Assembly (NCBI GenBank): GCA_013396915.1
Contig: VWZL01002824.1
Location: forward strand, 1 to 64,000
Length of the DNA stretch: 64,000 nucleotides
Source: Stercorarius parasiticus
Lineage: Eukaryota > Chordata > Aves > Charadriiformes > Stercorariidae
Direction of reading: 5' to 3'
Shown piece by piece: positions 11,563 through 40,112 of this stretch; the first letter of the stretch is position 1, and each line of letters begins with the position of its first letter. Both the position numbers and the translations under genes were made by a program. The notes beneath the pieces are model-generated. The model was given only the letters and a program-made list of their open reading frames with translations. It was not told the origin of the DNA and did not search any database.

Positions 11563-11934
11563 CCCGAGTGACCCCGGAAGTGTCGCGCGTCNNNNNNNNN
11601 NNNNNNNNNNNNNNNNNNNNNNNNNNNNNNNNNNNNNNNNNNNNNNNNNNNNNNNNNNNNNNNNNNNNNNNNNNNNNNNNNNNNNNNNNNNNNNNNNNNN
11701 NNNNNNNNNNNNNNNNNNNNNNNNNNNNNNNNNNNNNNNNNNNNNNNNNNNNNNNNNNNNNNNNNNNNNNNNNNNNNNNNNNNNNNNNNNNNNNNNNNNN
11801 NNNNNNNNNNNNNNNNNNNNNNNNNNNNNNNNNNNNNNNNNNNNNNNNNNNNNNNNNNNNNNNNNNNNNNNNNNNNNNNNNNNNNNNNNNNNNNNNNNNN
11901 NNNNNNNNNNNNNNNNNNNNNNNNNNNNNNNNNN
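11563..11934. promoter_or_regulatory. Inferred bidirectional COX15/CUTC promoter (mostly unsequenced)
   Basis: COX15 reads left from 11562 and CUTC must begin to the left of 12345. The shared 5' region therefore falls mainly in the N run. Flanking sequence is extremely GC- and CpG-rich on the COX15 side, as expected for a CpG-island head-to-head promoter. No individual element can be read. Confidence 0.5.
11592..11934. other. Assembly gap (343 N)
   Basis: An uninterrupted run of N. It sits between a very GC-rich flank on the left and a 13-base G run on the right. The missing sequence should contain the 5' end(s) of CUTC and the shared promoter. The N count may not be the true gap length. Confidence 0.99.
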
Positions 11935-11962
11935 TTCTCCCCTGGGCCGGGTCCCCCTCTGT

Positions 11963-11990
11963 GGGGGGGGGGGGGTGGTGGGGGTGGTGG
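11963..11990 (+). repeat. Poly-G / G-rich tract next to the gap
   Basis: Thirteen consecutive G (11963-11975) followed by several more G runs separated by single T. It is a strong G-quadruplex candidate on the plus strand and probably the reason the assembly stops here. Confidence 0.75.
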
Positions 11991-12173
11991 TGTGTCAGGC
12001 GTCCCAGCGCACTCTCCCGGGCGCCTTCCTTCCCTTCGCCCTTCTCCTGTGTCCCCTCCCGCCGGCCAGGCTTCCATCCTGGGCCGTGTCCCACTCCCCA
12101 GTGCTCGCATTTCTGCCAGAGCCCCCGCAGGAGGCAGAGGCCTTGTTGATCCTCCATAAGTCTCCTGCTGGCC

Positions 12174-12246
12174 ATAGAATCATGGAACCGTCTAGGGTGG
12201 AAGGGATCTTTAGGGTCATCGAGTGCAACCATCAACCTAATGCTGC
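12174..12246 (-). mobile_element. CR1 LINE 3'-end fragment
   Basis: The stretch reading ATAGAATCATGGAACCGT, then GGGTGGAAGGGATCTTTAG, then a CATCGAGTGCAACC-like block matches the reverse complement of the well-known avian CR1 3' terminus. It is a short 5'-truncated copy in the intron before the first visible CUTC exon. Confidence 0.75.
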
Positions 12247-12344
12247 CAGAACCGAGTTCCCAGGTTCCCGTCCCTCCCTGCCTCCCCTGGTGGCTGGAGC
12301 TGCCATGGCTGGGTGCTGAGCTGTCTCTTGCCCTCCTGCCCCAG

Positions 12345-15300
12345 GACTCCTGCAGGTGGTGAAGCAATGCGTGAGAATTCCCGTCTTCGTGATGATCCGA
12401 CCTCGTGGCGGCGATTTCCTCTACTCAGACCGTGAGGTGGAAGTGATGAAAGCCGATATCCGCCTTGCCAAGCTGCATGGGGCCGACGGGCTGGTGTTCG
12501 GGGCCCTCACTGAGGATGGGCGCATTGATACAGAGCTCTGCACAGCGCTGCTGGGTAAGAGTGGCTGCAGTCAGAAACGCTGTGCTGAGCTCTGTGCGAT
12601 ATCTCTGCTGTGACTTGGGGCGGGAGTTCGGTGCTGCTCTGTCCAGTGCTGTAGAAAGAACTGCAGGGTGCTTTGGTCTGCACGTCTTGTCTATGGCCTT
12701 GCTGTCTTTCTCCAGCTGTGACAAATTAAATAGGTTAGAAGCTTTGCAGACCAAAGGCCACTGCCCCAGGCAGTTCACAGAGTTTGAGGCCAGGTCTAAG
12801 CAGGGTCTAAGAAGGAGACTGGCATAGGTGAGCTGTTTTGGGGGCACCAGAGTATTAAACTGTTGCATTCTCTCCTTTCTCCGTTTTTATTTGCTCTTTG
12901 TTCTTTTCCTTACATCCCTGCTACAGGTGTCTAGGATATGCCTCTCCTGAACTTTGGCCTTGTGGGTAGCTGGCAACTCATCTTTATTTTTTCCTGTAAC
13001 ACACGTAGTGAGAAAAGATAATGAGAAAAGAGAGGCGAAAACACAGAAAAGGCTACTGAAGCTGTAGAGGGAAATCGTTAGTCCAGGTCCCTAACATGTA
13101 TAGAGAAAGAAAATTTGCTTCCACATCTTTTCTGTGAGCTACAACCAAAGCTAAAGATTGCTGAGCCTTTCTCTGGTGATGTGGTGCTGTGGTTCTTGTG
13201 TGAAGGTGAATGTGCTGTAGGGAGTGCAGCAAAAGAGAGGGGTCTTGCCAGGATTTGCCTCCACTAGAGCAGTGAGGTGCTCTGTTGGAACCAGTGTTTC
13301 CAGGGCAGGAGGCAGTTGTATTTCTTTTCATGGAAATAAATAAGCTTTGCCCAGTAAATAGAGCACCACTGGTAAAGTTTTTGTGGTCTGAGAGCAGAAA
13401 TTGTAGGTAGTGAAAGAAATCACAAAAATCAGCTCCTGCTTTCAGAGAGCACTGGTCCTATCTCTTTCCCAGGTAGAGGAGGCAACTTCCCCGCTTCCTT
13501 CCTGCAGAGAAAGACATTTCTGGTGGGAGTGAGGGTTCTGCATGATCCAGATGTGATGGGGGACTTTGGTGTAGCTCATAAAAATAAAGGTTTGTTGCTT
13601 CCTCAGAGGGCAGAAGAACTCTTCCCCACCAAAGAGCATGGCCAAAGAGCAGCAGCTGCATTGTTCCCAGCAAGTTCTGGGACTCTTCTGAGCTCCCCAG
13701 GAATGGCCCAAGAAGCCTTTGTCCTCTTTCATCTCATGTGCTTTTCTGGTTCTAGCGCAGGGAACTCTGTGCGAGCTCTGACTGACCATATGTCTTCTTA
13801 TTGCAGCAGTGTGTCGTCCCCTGCCAGTCACATTTCACCGAGGTGAGTCACCTGGTACAGTGGCCCTGTCTGGGACCCTGCGGCCAGCGGAAGGTGGGGC
13901 TGGGAGGGAGCTGAGCTTAATTAATATACTATGGTAGTTCTTTGGAGGGGGGAAAGCTCTGCACACTGTCCAGAGCAGGCTGTGGCAGTGCTGCTCCCCC
14001 AGGAGGGGATAGGTCCAGGGGGTCTAGGCTTGCGGGCTGTGTCGCCCTCCTGTGTGGGGAGGTGTCTGAGGAGCTGAGTATGGTGGCGCTGCCCCTGCTG
14101 TGAGGGGGACGACATAGTCAGGAGCTTTGACTCCCCGTGGGAGTGGCCAGCTGTGAGAAGGATCTTTCCTGTTGTTGTCTCCTGAGCTGGTGGGGGGATA
14201 AGGCTTGAGCACAATGAGCAGAGTGATTTCTGAGCTGGTCTGTTGATCTCTCAGCCTTCGACATGGTGCATGACCCTCTGGTGGCATTGGAGACCCTGAT
14301 TTCTCTGGGGTTTGAGAGGGTGTTGACGAGTGGCTGTGACAGCTCAGCGCTGGAAGGATTGTCCTTAATTAAGAGGCTTGCGGAACAGGTAAGTGATCCC
14401 TGTACTCCCCTGGGTGACTGTGGCTGCTTCCTAGGCATTGCCTGGAGGCAGCTCCTTTATGGTAGCCCTCATTTCTGTAAGGGTACTTATGTCCAGCAGC
14501 ACTTGCTCTTCTTGTCTGGCTTGGCCTTAATCTGTTTTCCCAAGTCCATGTGGGCTGGACCTGGAAGTCTCCCACAGCAAAGACTAGTTGGGTTGTTCTT
14601 GCTGTAAGGAGGGCAGTGAGAGTTGGTTTCAGCAGCTGATGTGATTAGCCCACGTAAACAGCAAAGTGAGGTCTCTGCTGGGATCTCATGGTTCCTGTTA
14701 GGAAAACACAACAGACATACCTGAGAGGTGGGATAGAGGTAGGAGGAAATGGTGACAAGGTGTCTCAGCTGTAACTGCAAAGTCTTTTCCACTTTTCCTT
14801 GTAAAGCATGAATAGTGCAAAAAACATGTGTGAGAGTACACAAACCATGAGCCATGGTGACATCCATGAGCTTACTGATGGCACTGCATGTAAGGTTTCT
14901 TTGCTGCCCCACAGCTGAATGTGCGTCTGTAGAGCTGAGCAGTATCACTAACGCATTATTCTTCTTTCAGGCGAAGGGCAGAATTGTGGTGGTGCCAGGT
15001 AATGGGTTTTTTTGTTATCTGTAACAGCTCCTGTAGTCCTTAGCTCCTGCTTCCTAGCCTCTTGCCCTGGGATGCGCTGTCTGATCTGGCTTTTTGAGCC
15101 AAGTCCCTAGGAGGAGGAGCTCCTGCCCTGGTGCAGGTAAAGGCCACGCAGCCAGCTGTTGATGGCAGAGCCCTGCAGCTGCTGCTCACTGGAGAGTTTG
15201 GGAACAGCTCTAGATCTGTGGGAGAACAAGAGCCAAGGCTTCTGCCACCTCTTTTTGCATGCCCGAGTCCCTGTTGTCCCAAGGGATGTTTTTTCCCCTC

Positions 15301-16214
15301 TGTGTGGATGGTGATTGTCCCTTAGGGGTAGGTCCCAGGGTGATATCAGGTCTGGGACAGTGCCATCTGCGCTTTATGTGACACGGGGATTCTTCCCACC
15401 AGGGGGTGGCATCACAGAGCGCAACCTGCAGAGGATTCTGGAAGGCTCCACTGCTTCTGAGTTTCACTGCTCTGCTCGCTCGGCCCGGGACTCAGGAATG
15501 AAGTTCAGGTAACTAATTTTTTTTTATTATTTTTTAGTGAAACTGTACAAGGGAAAAGCTGAATTAATGTGAACATGAGTTTGTAGAACAGGCATAAATT
15601 TCAAACAGCTTTCTGGGTGATAATTGTGCTCTTGTGGTTGGGATCATGATGCCTGGCTCTGTATTCTGCAGTGTACAAATCCAGCAGTGCTCATCATCTG
15701 GACACGAGCTCCATGCATACCTGGATCCTTGGGGCATTTCTTCTGCTACCACTGCCCTAGGGCTTGTGAGTGCACTTGTGTGGCACTTAGGAAGGCAGGT
15801 TCTGGTGTAGTAGCCTTAGAACTTTTAACACTGGAGTGTGTAGGATTTGGGAGGCCAGTGGGTTATTCCTCTGAGGAATGAGTGAAGAACGGCTTGCATT
15901 TGTCCACAGGTCTGCACTGGGTTTCTGTTGATGCTGTTATTTCTTGCCTTTGGGTTATTTTTCTTTCTGTTACTGTCTCATCTTTGCCTTGGGTGGCACC
16001 AGCAGGTTCTCTGGCCACTGCTGAGACTAGGGGAGAGAGTGGGTTTTCGTTACTTACTCATCTGTATCACCTGCACATAGTAACCAGTCCTTTTCCTGAC
16101 AGAAATCCAAACGTTGCCATGGGAGCGTCCTTCTCTGCCCCTGAATACTCCATAAAGGTGGCGGATGTGGCCAAAGTGAGGACCCTGAATGCAATCGCAA
16201 AGAACATTCTGTAG
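12345..16214 (+). CDS. CUTC: CUTC, CutC-family copper homeostasis protein (lacks first exon(s))
   Basis: Exons 12345-12554, 13807-13842, 14255-14388, 14971-14998, 15403-15508, 16103-16214 (TAG 16212-16214) give about 207 residues in consistent phase. Mammalian CUTC is about 273, so the first 60 or so are missing. The segment with MEVCVDS and the conserved IELCSG motif should be in the N gap. Visible family blocks: LLQVVKQCVRIPVFVMIRPR, GGDFLYSDREVEVMKADI, DGLVFGALTEDG, RPLPVTFHRAFDMVHD, GFERVLTSGCDSSALEG, GRIVVVPGGGIT, FHCSARSARDSGMKFR, and a C-terminus RTLNAIAKNIL. The fold is a TIM barrel. CutC was linked to copper tolerance in bacteria, and the vertebrate protein binds copper(I), but its exact reaction is unsettled. 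Two exons are very short (36 and 28 nt). Confidence 0.95.
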
Positions 16215-16401
16215 TGGAAGGCACCATGCTGGGACAAGAGCGCTGAGATTCCAGGGTCTTCCCTGCCACATGGACAGATGGGTACTGCTTCCGTTCTCGG
16301 GCTGCAGAGGATGTGAACTAGGTGACGAAGCCTGACATCTCTTCCCTTGGCTTCCCCTGAATGACTAGTCCCTGGCCTGGAAACTTACGTTGGCCATTTT
16401 A

Positions 16402-16407
16402 AATAAA
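16402..16407 (+). terminator. CUTC: Poly(A) signal AATAAA, proximal, CUTC
   Basis: The canonical hexamer lies 188 bases after the CUTC stop. Confidence 0.65.
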
Positions 16408-16516
16408 AGGGACTCATTCCCAGATGTTGCAGCAGCAAGCTGTTTGGCAGTATTTGGGAGGAAGGGAGCTGAGCAAGTAGGGGAACCGCATTGTGTAGCA
16501 CTGCATGTGATTGTCA

Positions 16517-16522
16517 AATAAA
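16517..16522 (+). terminator. CUTC: Poly(A) signal AATAAA, distal, CUTC
   Basis: A second canonical hexamer about 110 bases further on. Either or both may be used. Confidence 0.5.
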
Positions 16523-16539
16523 CACTGCAGCTGCCCCCA

Positions 16540-18868
16540 GTCTTGCTGTGCTTTTTTAAAATTTATTTCTATTTTACAGGTAAGACTGTGATGTGTTGCA
16601 TAGCCTGTCAGGCCCCTACGGCTCCAAAGGAGAAAACAATCACATCCAGAATTCCAGGGAAGGAAACATCACAGCCACAGCTGGAAAACAAGGCCGGCTG
16701 TAGGCAGCCCGTAGGGTAGCTGGAGATGAGAAATGCAGCAGCTGCTAAGTAGAGAGAAGCACACATAAGCTTTTTATTGATACACAGAGGTGATGAACAC
16801 ATTAAGTTCTAATGGGAAGGAGCTCCTAACTACCTGACTGATGAGGTGAGGTGGTTGTGAGGCATCCTGGGCCTGTGAGTGCTTGAGGTGGGATGGGCAT
16901 ACGGTGAGATTCCTTGGGGAGGACAAGGTGCTCTTTCTCATGGAGTTTCCAGGTCCTTTTCCTAACATGAAGCACAAACCATCTGCTTGTTTTCCAGACA
17001 GCGCTTGGGGCAATGTGCCTGGTGGGTTATTGCTGCCTAGTCAGAACTGAAGCCTTAGACTCATTTTAGTTACCCTACAAAATACCTGATGAAAGATCTG
17101 AACGGTGCCAGAGTGGTCCATTAAGAGTAGAGACCCAGAGATAAAACATCTTTTTTCTTTCTGCCTGCTCTTTAAAAGATCCACAAAGCTGAAGAGAATT
17201 CCCTGACTGCAGAGATCACAGACCTTCGGAAGCAAAAAACAGGGTTCAGATTTGTTTGCCCATCTTGGCAATAGCATACAGCCTGTGAGGACGTACAGGA
17301 AAATGTAGTGCTTGACAAGGGCACAGCACCTTTGGTTAGCTTAAACAGAATTGGGTCATTGAAAACCTATAACCGAGACTAACTGCATATCTTCAGCTCA
17401 AAGTGTACATGATGTATCAGAGGTATTCATGTCTCCCAAAACACACCTCAGGAATGTAGATGGTAGTTCTCGACGTAGGAGCCGGGAAGGGAATGGCTGC
17501 TCATGCTGGTGTCAGAGCCAGCTTCAGCACTGACAGATACTCCGGCAGTAGGAAGGATCCAAACTCAGAAGAAGAAATAATTAAATTTATAGTTATGGTC
17601 AATATAGTTCAGAATACCTGATTTAAGAGTTCATGGCTTATGTTGTGAAATTTCATGAGTCGTCGTGATGATTAAGATACCGGTAGCAAAATTAATGTGA
17701 ATATTCTGCTGACACAGCTTTCTCAGCATCATAAACACAAGAGTTATGTTCTTTCTTTTTGCGCAATGTTAAAAAAAAAAGAAAAAAAGTCTCTTGAACT
17801 CATGCATAACAAAGCAGAGAAACAAACCCTTCAGAAACAGAAATGAGCGGTGAGGACTGGACTAATTTGTAAATTGTGTTGCAGAAGCCTCTGTCCCAGA
17901 CCAGACCCTGTGTGAGACGGGTATGAAGCAATGCCTAATTTTGAAAACTTTGGTTATAAGATGGTGGGCAACAGACGGGTAAAAGCAGGGGAGCTCGGGG
18001 AAACGGCGTGGTATTGTTGGCCAGAGAGATATTACCACTTTGATAAGCTTGGTCCCAGTGAACATTTCTGGGTATTATAGGGAAGGAAGCTTTATGGAAG
18101 GAGCTGAAGGACAGTGGTATGGCTTTGTGGGTTTTTGGGAGGACCATGTCCCAGGTACGAGGGTAGAGAAAGTGGGGGTGTGCTTGCTTTGAACATTGAA
18201 GACAGCTGCCATCCTGTGCCCAACAAAGCACTTCAGCTCTGAATGAGAAACCAAAGATAGGGTGAGGATGGGCTGTGACATACCGAAAACGGAGACAAGG
18301 GATGGGACAGCATTAAATAGGAAGGTGTCACGACCAAGTGCTCCCCCTGGCAGCAGTGCTGCAGGTGGGTATGAGCAAGAGCAGAGGCTCCCTGTGCCAG
18401 CAAGCAGAAAGAAGAATCATGTCAGCACTCTGAATGGAGAAGGGCTGAGGGAGTGCTTGCTCCATTCACTTGTTTCTTACCCATTGCATCTGATTGCTGC
18501 TCTCATCAGCAGTCTATTGGTTCTGGCCTAGAGGACCTAGAACTAGGGGTAGCTTTATTTACAAAAACATGTGGATTTAATCAGGCAAGCCAATAATAAT
18601 TAACCAATGAGTCGGACGTTGAACCTTCCTCTGCTATTGATGGTGAGGGGGTTTTTCCTGAGCAATTACTCATTGTATCACCCGTGACTTATGAGTTATC
18701 TCTAACTCCACGAACAGTGAGACAGCAGAATCCTTGCAGTCACCCTACCGTCCCTTTTTACCTGCTGTTCCCCAAGAGCATGCATGATAAAGCAAATTCA
18801 GTTCCAGCCTTAGAGTAGCACCATCCCTACCTGTGCCTACACCTCCACCTTTCTAAGCAGCCAGGTGG
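16540..18868. other. Intergenic CUTC-ABCC2, no gene recognised
   Basis: About 2.3 kb with only short open frames and no protein family I recognise. There is an A-rich tract near 17770 and no tRNA or rRNA shape that I can identify. A TTTATT at about 16772 could be a minus-strand poly(A) hexamer, but no coding exon supports a gene there. Confidence 0.5.
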
Positions 18869-19760
18869 TCATAGAATCCGTTGGGTTGGAAGGGACCCTA
18901 GGTCATCTAGTCCAACCCCCCCTGCAGTAAGCAGGGACATCTTCAACTATATCGGGCAAGCCTGGCCTTGAATGTCTCCAGGGATGGGGCCTCCACCACT
19001 TCTCTGGGCAACCTGTTCCGGTGCCTCACCACCCTCATTGTAAAGAACTACTTCCTAGTGTCTAATCTAAACCTACCCTGCTCTAGTTTAAAACCATTAC
19101 CCCTCATCCTATCGCTACATACCCTTGCAAACAGCCCCTCCCCAGCTTTTTTATAGGCCCCCTTCAGGTACTGGAAGGCTGCTATAAGGTCTCCCCGGAG
19201 CCTCCTCTTCTCCAGGCTGAACAACCCCACCTTTCTCAGCCTGTCTTCATAGGAGAGGTGCTCCAGCCCTTTGATCATCTTTGTGGCCCTCCTCTGGACC
19301 CACTCCAACAGGTCCATGTCCTTCTTGTGCTGAGGGCTCCAGAGCTGGACACAGTACTCCAGGTGGGGTCTCATGAGAGCAGAGTAGAGGGGGAGAATCA
19401 CCTCTCTGGATCTGCTGGCCACAGTTCTTTTGATGCAGCCCAGGATGCGATTGGCCTTCTGGGCTGCAAGAACACATTGTCGGCTCATGTCCAGCTTTTC
19501 ATCCACGAGTACCTCCAAGTCCTTTTCTGCAGGGCTGCTCTCTATCACGTCATTCCCCAGCCTGTATTGATAATGAGGGTTGTCCCGACCCAAGCATAGG
19601 ACCTTGCACTTGGCCCTGTTGTTGGACTTCATAAGGTTTGCTTGGGCTCACCTCTTTAGCTCATCCAGGTCCCTCTGGATGACATCCTGTCCCTCTGGCA
19701 CATCGACTGCACCACTCAGCTTAGTGTTGTTGGCAAACTTGCTGAGGGTGATGATGTAGT
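18869..19760 (-). mobile_element. CR1 LINE (non-LTR retrotransposon), 5'-truncated, decayed reverse-transcriptase ORF
   Basis: On the minus strand the translation shows the C-terminal part of the CR1 ORF2 reverse transcriptase: [13 protein letters not shown], then [80 protein letters not shown] and HRNRLPREVV-like text. Its 3' end at about 18869 reads CATAGAATCCGTTGGGTTGG on the plus strand, the usual CR1 terminus. A 194-residue frame (19632-19048) is still open, but in-frame stops occur at the Trp after DELKR and at RK*FFT. The copy is therefore dead and lacks the 5' part of the element. It places the genome among birds/reptiles. Confidence 0.9.
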
Positions 19761-20574
19761 GGCAGTCATCCTCCTCGGGAATGGTCCTCTGGCTGTCTCA
19801 GATGTTGGCAGTTGCCTTAGAATGAATATTCAAAGTCTCTTTTGGGTTTTGTGGTCAGTCAGCTGCTGTAACATGCAGACAACACAGAGATGTGGGAAAG
19901 GGGATAGGCAAAAAGAAGAGCTGGGAAAGTCTCCAGGCTCTGCAGGCCAGAAGTAGTTGGTAAAAGGAACCTGGATGCTGGGGACTCAGAAAGACCACTG
20001 CAGCATGCGGTCACCTCAGCTGCCAGATGCTGCAAGTTCCCAAGCCTGGAGCACTGCTGCTGCCCTGGGCCTCTGTGCTTGGTGGTACATGAGAACAGTG
20101 GTGTTGTCTTTGGCTCCTGAGGGACCAGCCTTTGCTGGACTTTTCAGCAGCATTCAGCAGACTCATTCTGTCAGGAAAGGTCTGTTACACCAAAGTAGGT
20201 TGTCTTCAGTGGGACCGTATGAGCTTGTCTCAATTGGTGTGTGCTGGTGAAGGCTGTGGTTTCTGAGCAATGGCTGTGGTGTCCTGCAGTGACTGTGACA
20301 GCGGCTTCCCAGCATCTCCCCTTACATCTCTTTCTTGGGCCTTCCTCTCCTCCCTTACCCAGAGCCCATGCAGTTTACAAAGCCCTTTTGGTCACTGCTT
20401 TGATCTGTGGTGTTGTGCAACAGGACCAAGTTAACAATTAACTGCGTGTCATCAGGGTTTTTGTCCCAACACTGCTTGAGGGTGTGTGGGGACTTTTATC
20501 CCAAGCATCCACCCAAGACTCTCACAACCAGGCAGAGTGAGGGGAAGGAGCTGCCATCTCTTCTCGCCTGAGCC
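19761..20574 (+). other. ABCC2: ABCC2 upstream flank and 5'UTR
   Basis: No coding exon is recognised. The ABCC2 start codon follows at 20575 in a good context (GCC ATG T). There is no CpG island, which fits a tissue-restricted promoter. I cannot point to a specific nuclear-receptor or HNF element with confidence. Confidence 0.4.
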
Positions 20575-37830
<17,256 letters not shown>

Positions 37831-38263
37831 GAGGAGCGGAGCCGTGTGTGTGGGGTGTGCGGGCAGCTCCTGCCCGCTGGCACTCACCAAGCCGGCACTG
37901 GTGTCTCCCTGCAGCCGGGCTGCCCAGGAATTTGTCTCTGCAGCTGGGAAGCGGAGAGGGTGGCTTCTCTGGCTGCCAGGGAGAGCAGATCTGGACTTGA
38001 ATAAGGGGTCAACCTTGCTACTAGACCCTGCCTGCTGTGCACACGAGGGTCTGGAGCTGCATAATTTATTCCAGTATAGAGGGGAAGATGTATCTGTCAG
38101 GCAGGAAGACCATGGGCCCCTCAGGGGGCTTAGTTTTTAGACTTTGCCATGCCATGGGAACCTAGCTGAGAGATGCTGTAGCACTATGGAATGAAATTTA
38201 GTTTAAGCTAAGACTGAATGTTATAATTTATATTTACTTTTTGTAACTGTTTCTTGTCTTCCA

Positions 38264-38269
38264 AATAAA
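38264..38269 (+). terminator. ABCC2: Poly(A) signal AATAAA of ABCC2
   Basis: The canonical hexamer lies 434 bases after the stop and is followed by a GT/T-rich stretch. The 3'UTR is about 460 bases. Confidence 0.8.
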
Positions 38270-38289
38270 AGTTTGACTTTAAGGCATGC

Positions 38290-39050
38290 TAAATAAGCCT
38301 CGGTTTACCTTTAAACCTGGCTAGTGTTTGGGGGAAGTTGGTAATGCAGATGCACATGGGTGGGGAGTCCTAATGGAGCAGCACAGCTGTACCCAGGCAT
38401 GACCATGACTCTCTGGCAGTGGAGAAGCCAGGGCCTCCCTCCCCTATGGCTGCAGCTCCCTCCGATTGTAGTGCAAATTAACAAGGTGGTCCCTGGGGCT
38501 ATCGTCACCACTAGTGGGGCAGATTTTGGGCTGTGGCTCCGGACTGCAAACCTGCCTGTGGTGGAGACAAGCTGGAGAGGTGCACACAGAACACAGTGGT
38601 TACTGGTGTCAAAACTCCTGACCCTTCTTTGCTCTTGGGCATGAAAGCCAGGAGCTGCAGCACTGACCTCGGCTGCTGGCATGCCCATGTGCACACTGCT
38701 GCCGCCAACCCACTTACAGCAGAGCAAACTCCTTCATCCCGGCTGGTGGCAGGAAGGACACAAGCCACCATCAATCCCAGCTGAGTCATGTAACACACAA
38801 TGCGGGGGTGGGGGAAGAGGGCAGTGCAATCACTTCATCTTAATGAAGAACTTTCCCGTGAGGGTTTCCTAGTGCCTAAGCTGCAGCTGGCACAAAGACG
38901 AAGGCAGAAGCATGCTGGACCCCACCAAAAGGCAAATGTTCTTCCTGTCCCTGCAGGGTCTGTGTGAAGTCTGTGGGCTCTGCTCACCAGCCCACCAGCG
39001 GCCATGCACTCCTCCCAGCTCTCCCAACACTTCCACAGGCACCTGCCATA
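38290..39050. other. Intergenic between convergent ABCC2 and DNMBP 3' ends
   Basis: About 760 bases with no coding exon, RNA gene or clear repeat that I recognise. Confidence 0.5.
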
Positions 39051-39064
39051 CACAAGGGCAAGTC

Positions 39065-39070
39065 TTTATT
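39065..39070 (-). terminator. DNMBP: Poly(A) signal AATAAA (reverse strand) of DNMBP
   Basis: The plus strand reads TTTATT about 1.04 kb beyond the DNMBP stop. It sets a 3'UTR from 40112 to about 39050. Confidence 0.7.
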
Positions 39071-40112
39071 TACAGAGCAGCAGTACAGGGGACACAAACA
39101 TCACCCCAAGGAGACGGGAGCTTCTTCCTTCAGGGCACGGCAGCAGCGGGTAAGACACACGCCCCCCAGCAAAGGGCACCACATCCCTCCCAGAGATTGC
39201 CTTACCCTCCCAGAATGTCAGCACTATCACTGGTGCCCTGCAGAAAAGTGCAGGTGAGGCAGTCCTGGTCAGAGCCCCCCAAAAATCAAGCTGGAGAAAA
39301 GCCTGTGCTTTGCCTTCTGCCCTGCCCCAGCCCAAAGCAGTCAGGTGGGCATGTCAGCACAAAGATGGGTCTTGGGTACTGGAGATACTGCACTGACGAG
39401 GGAAAGTGGTGTTCTGGATCTCACCTGGGAGATGAGAACACAATAGCTGCTGCTAGCAGCAGAGCTTGGAGAGGCCCCAGCTCCTGGGAGACAAAGCACG
39501 GGGACAAAGCATCTGCTGTGGGGGCTTTCAGAGGCTGGGCCTGTCCCAGTCCTGGAGCTCAACTACTCCCAGTGAACCTCAGAGCCACTTTCCCAGGCAG
39601 CATGTAGATGTCCCACCCTGAGGTCCTGCACAGACAGGCGAAACCAGGCTCCTGCTGCTGCTGAGAAGGCACAGGGAGCACGTTCACAGGGCCCGGGTTG
39701 CTTTTAACACCATTTGGCTAAAGCTGGACTCATAAACTCAGCAGTAGCCTCCCACAATTAAACCCACAGCAGGTTCTCAGCCTCTGTCAAACCATTCCCT
39801 CCCAGGCCACAGCCCCACACTTTGCTCCCCTGCTCCCGGCTTGACACAAGAGGCTCAAACAACACAGGGTGAAGGCAACTCACCCCTGCCCTCACACAAG
39901 CTGCCTGCTCCTGCCTGCCTTGCCAGCCCACCCTCCTTCCTCCCCAGAAGGGGAGGCGGCAGCCAGCGTGGTGGGGCCCAGGAGCACTGCATGGCTGTGA
40001 GGGACACAGACTCAGGGTGAGCAGTGGGGGCTGTAGGGCTGGCCAGCCTCCCTGAGGCCCCTGCCAGTCCCTGCAGGAACAAGGCACGGGGCGCAGGCTC
40101 CTGCCCACTGCC

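Noticed and set aside
11132..12367. Long open frames on both strands crossing the N run
   Set aside because: They exist only because N codons translate as X; the flanks belong to COX15 exon 1 and to CUTC intron sequence.
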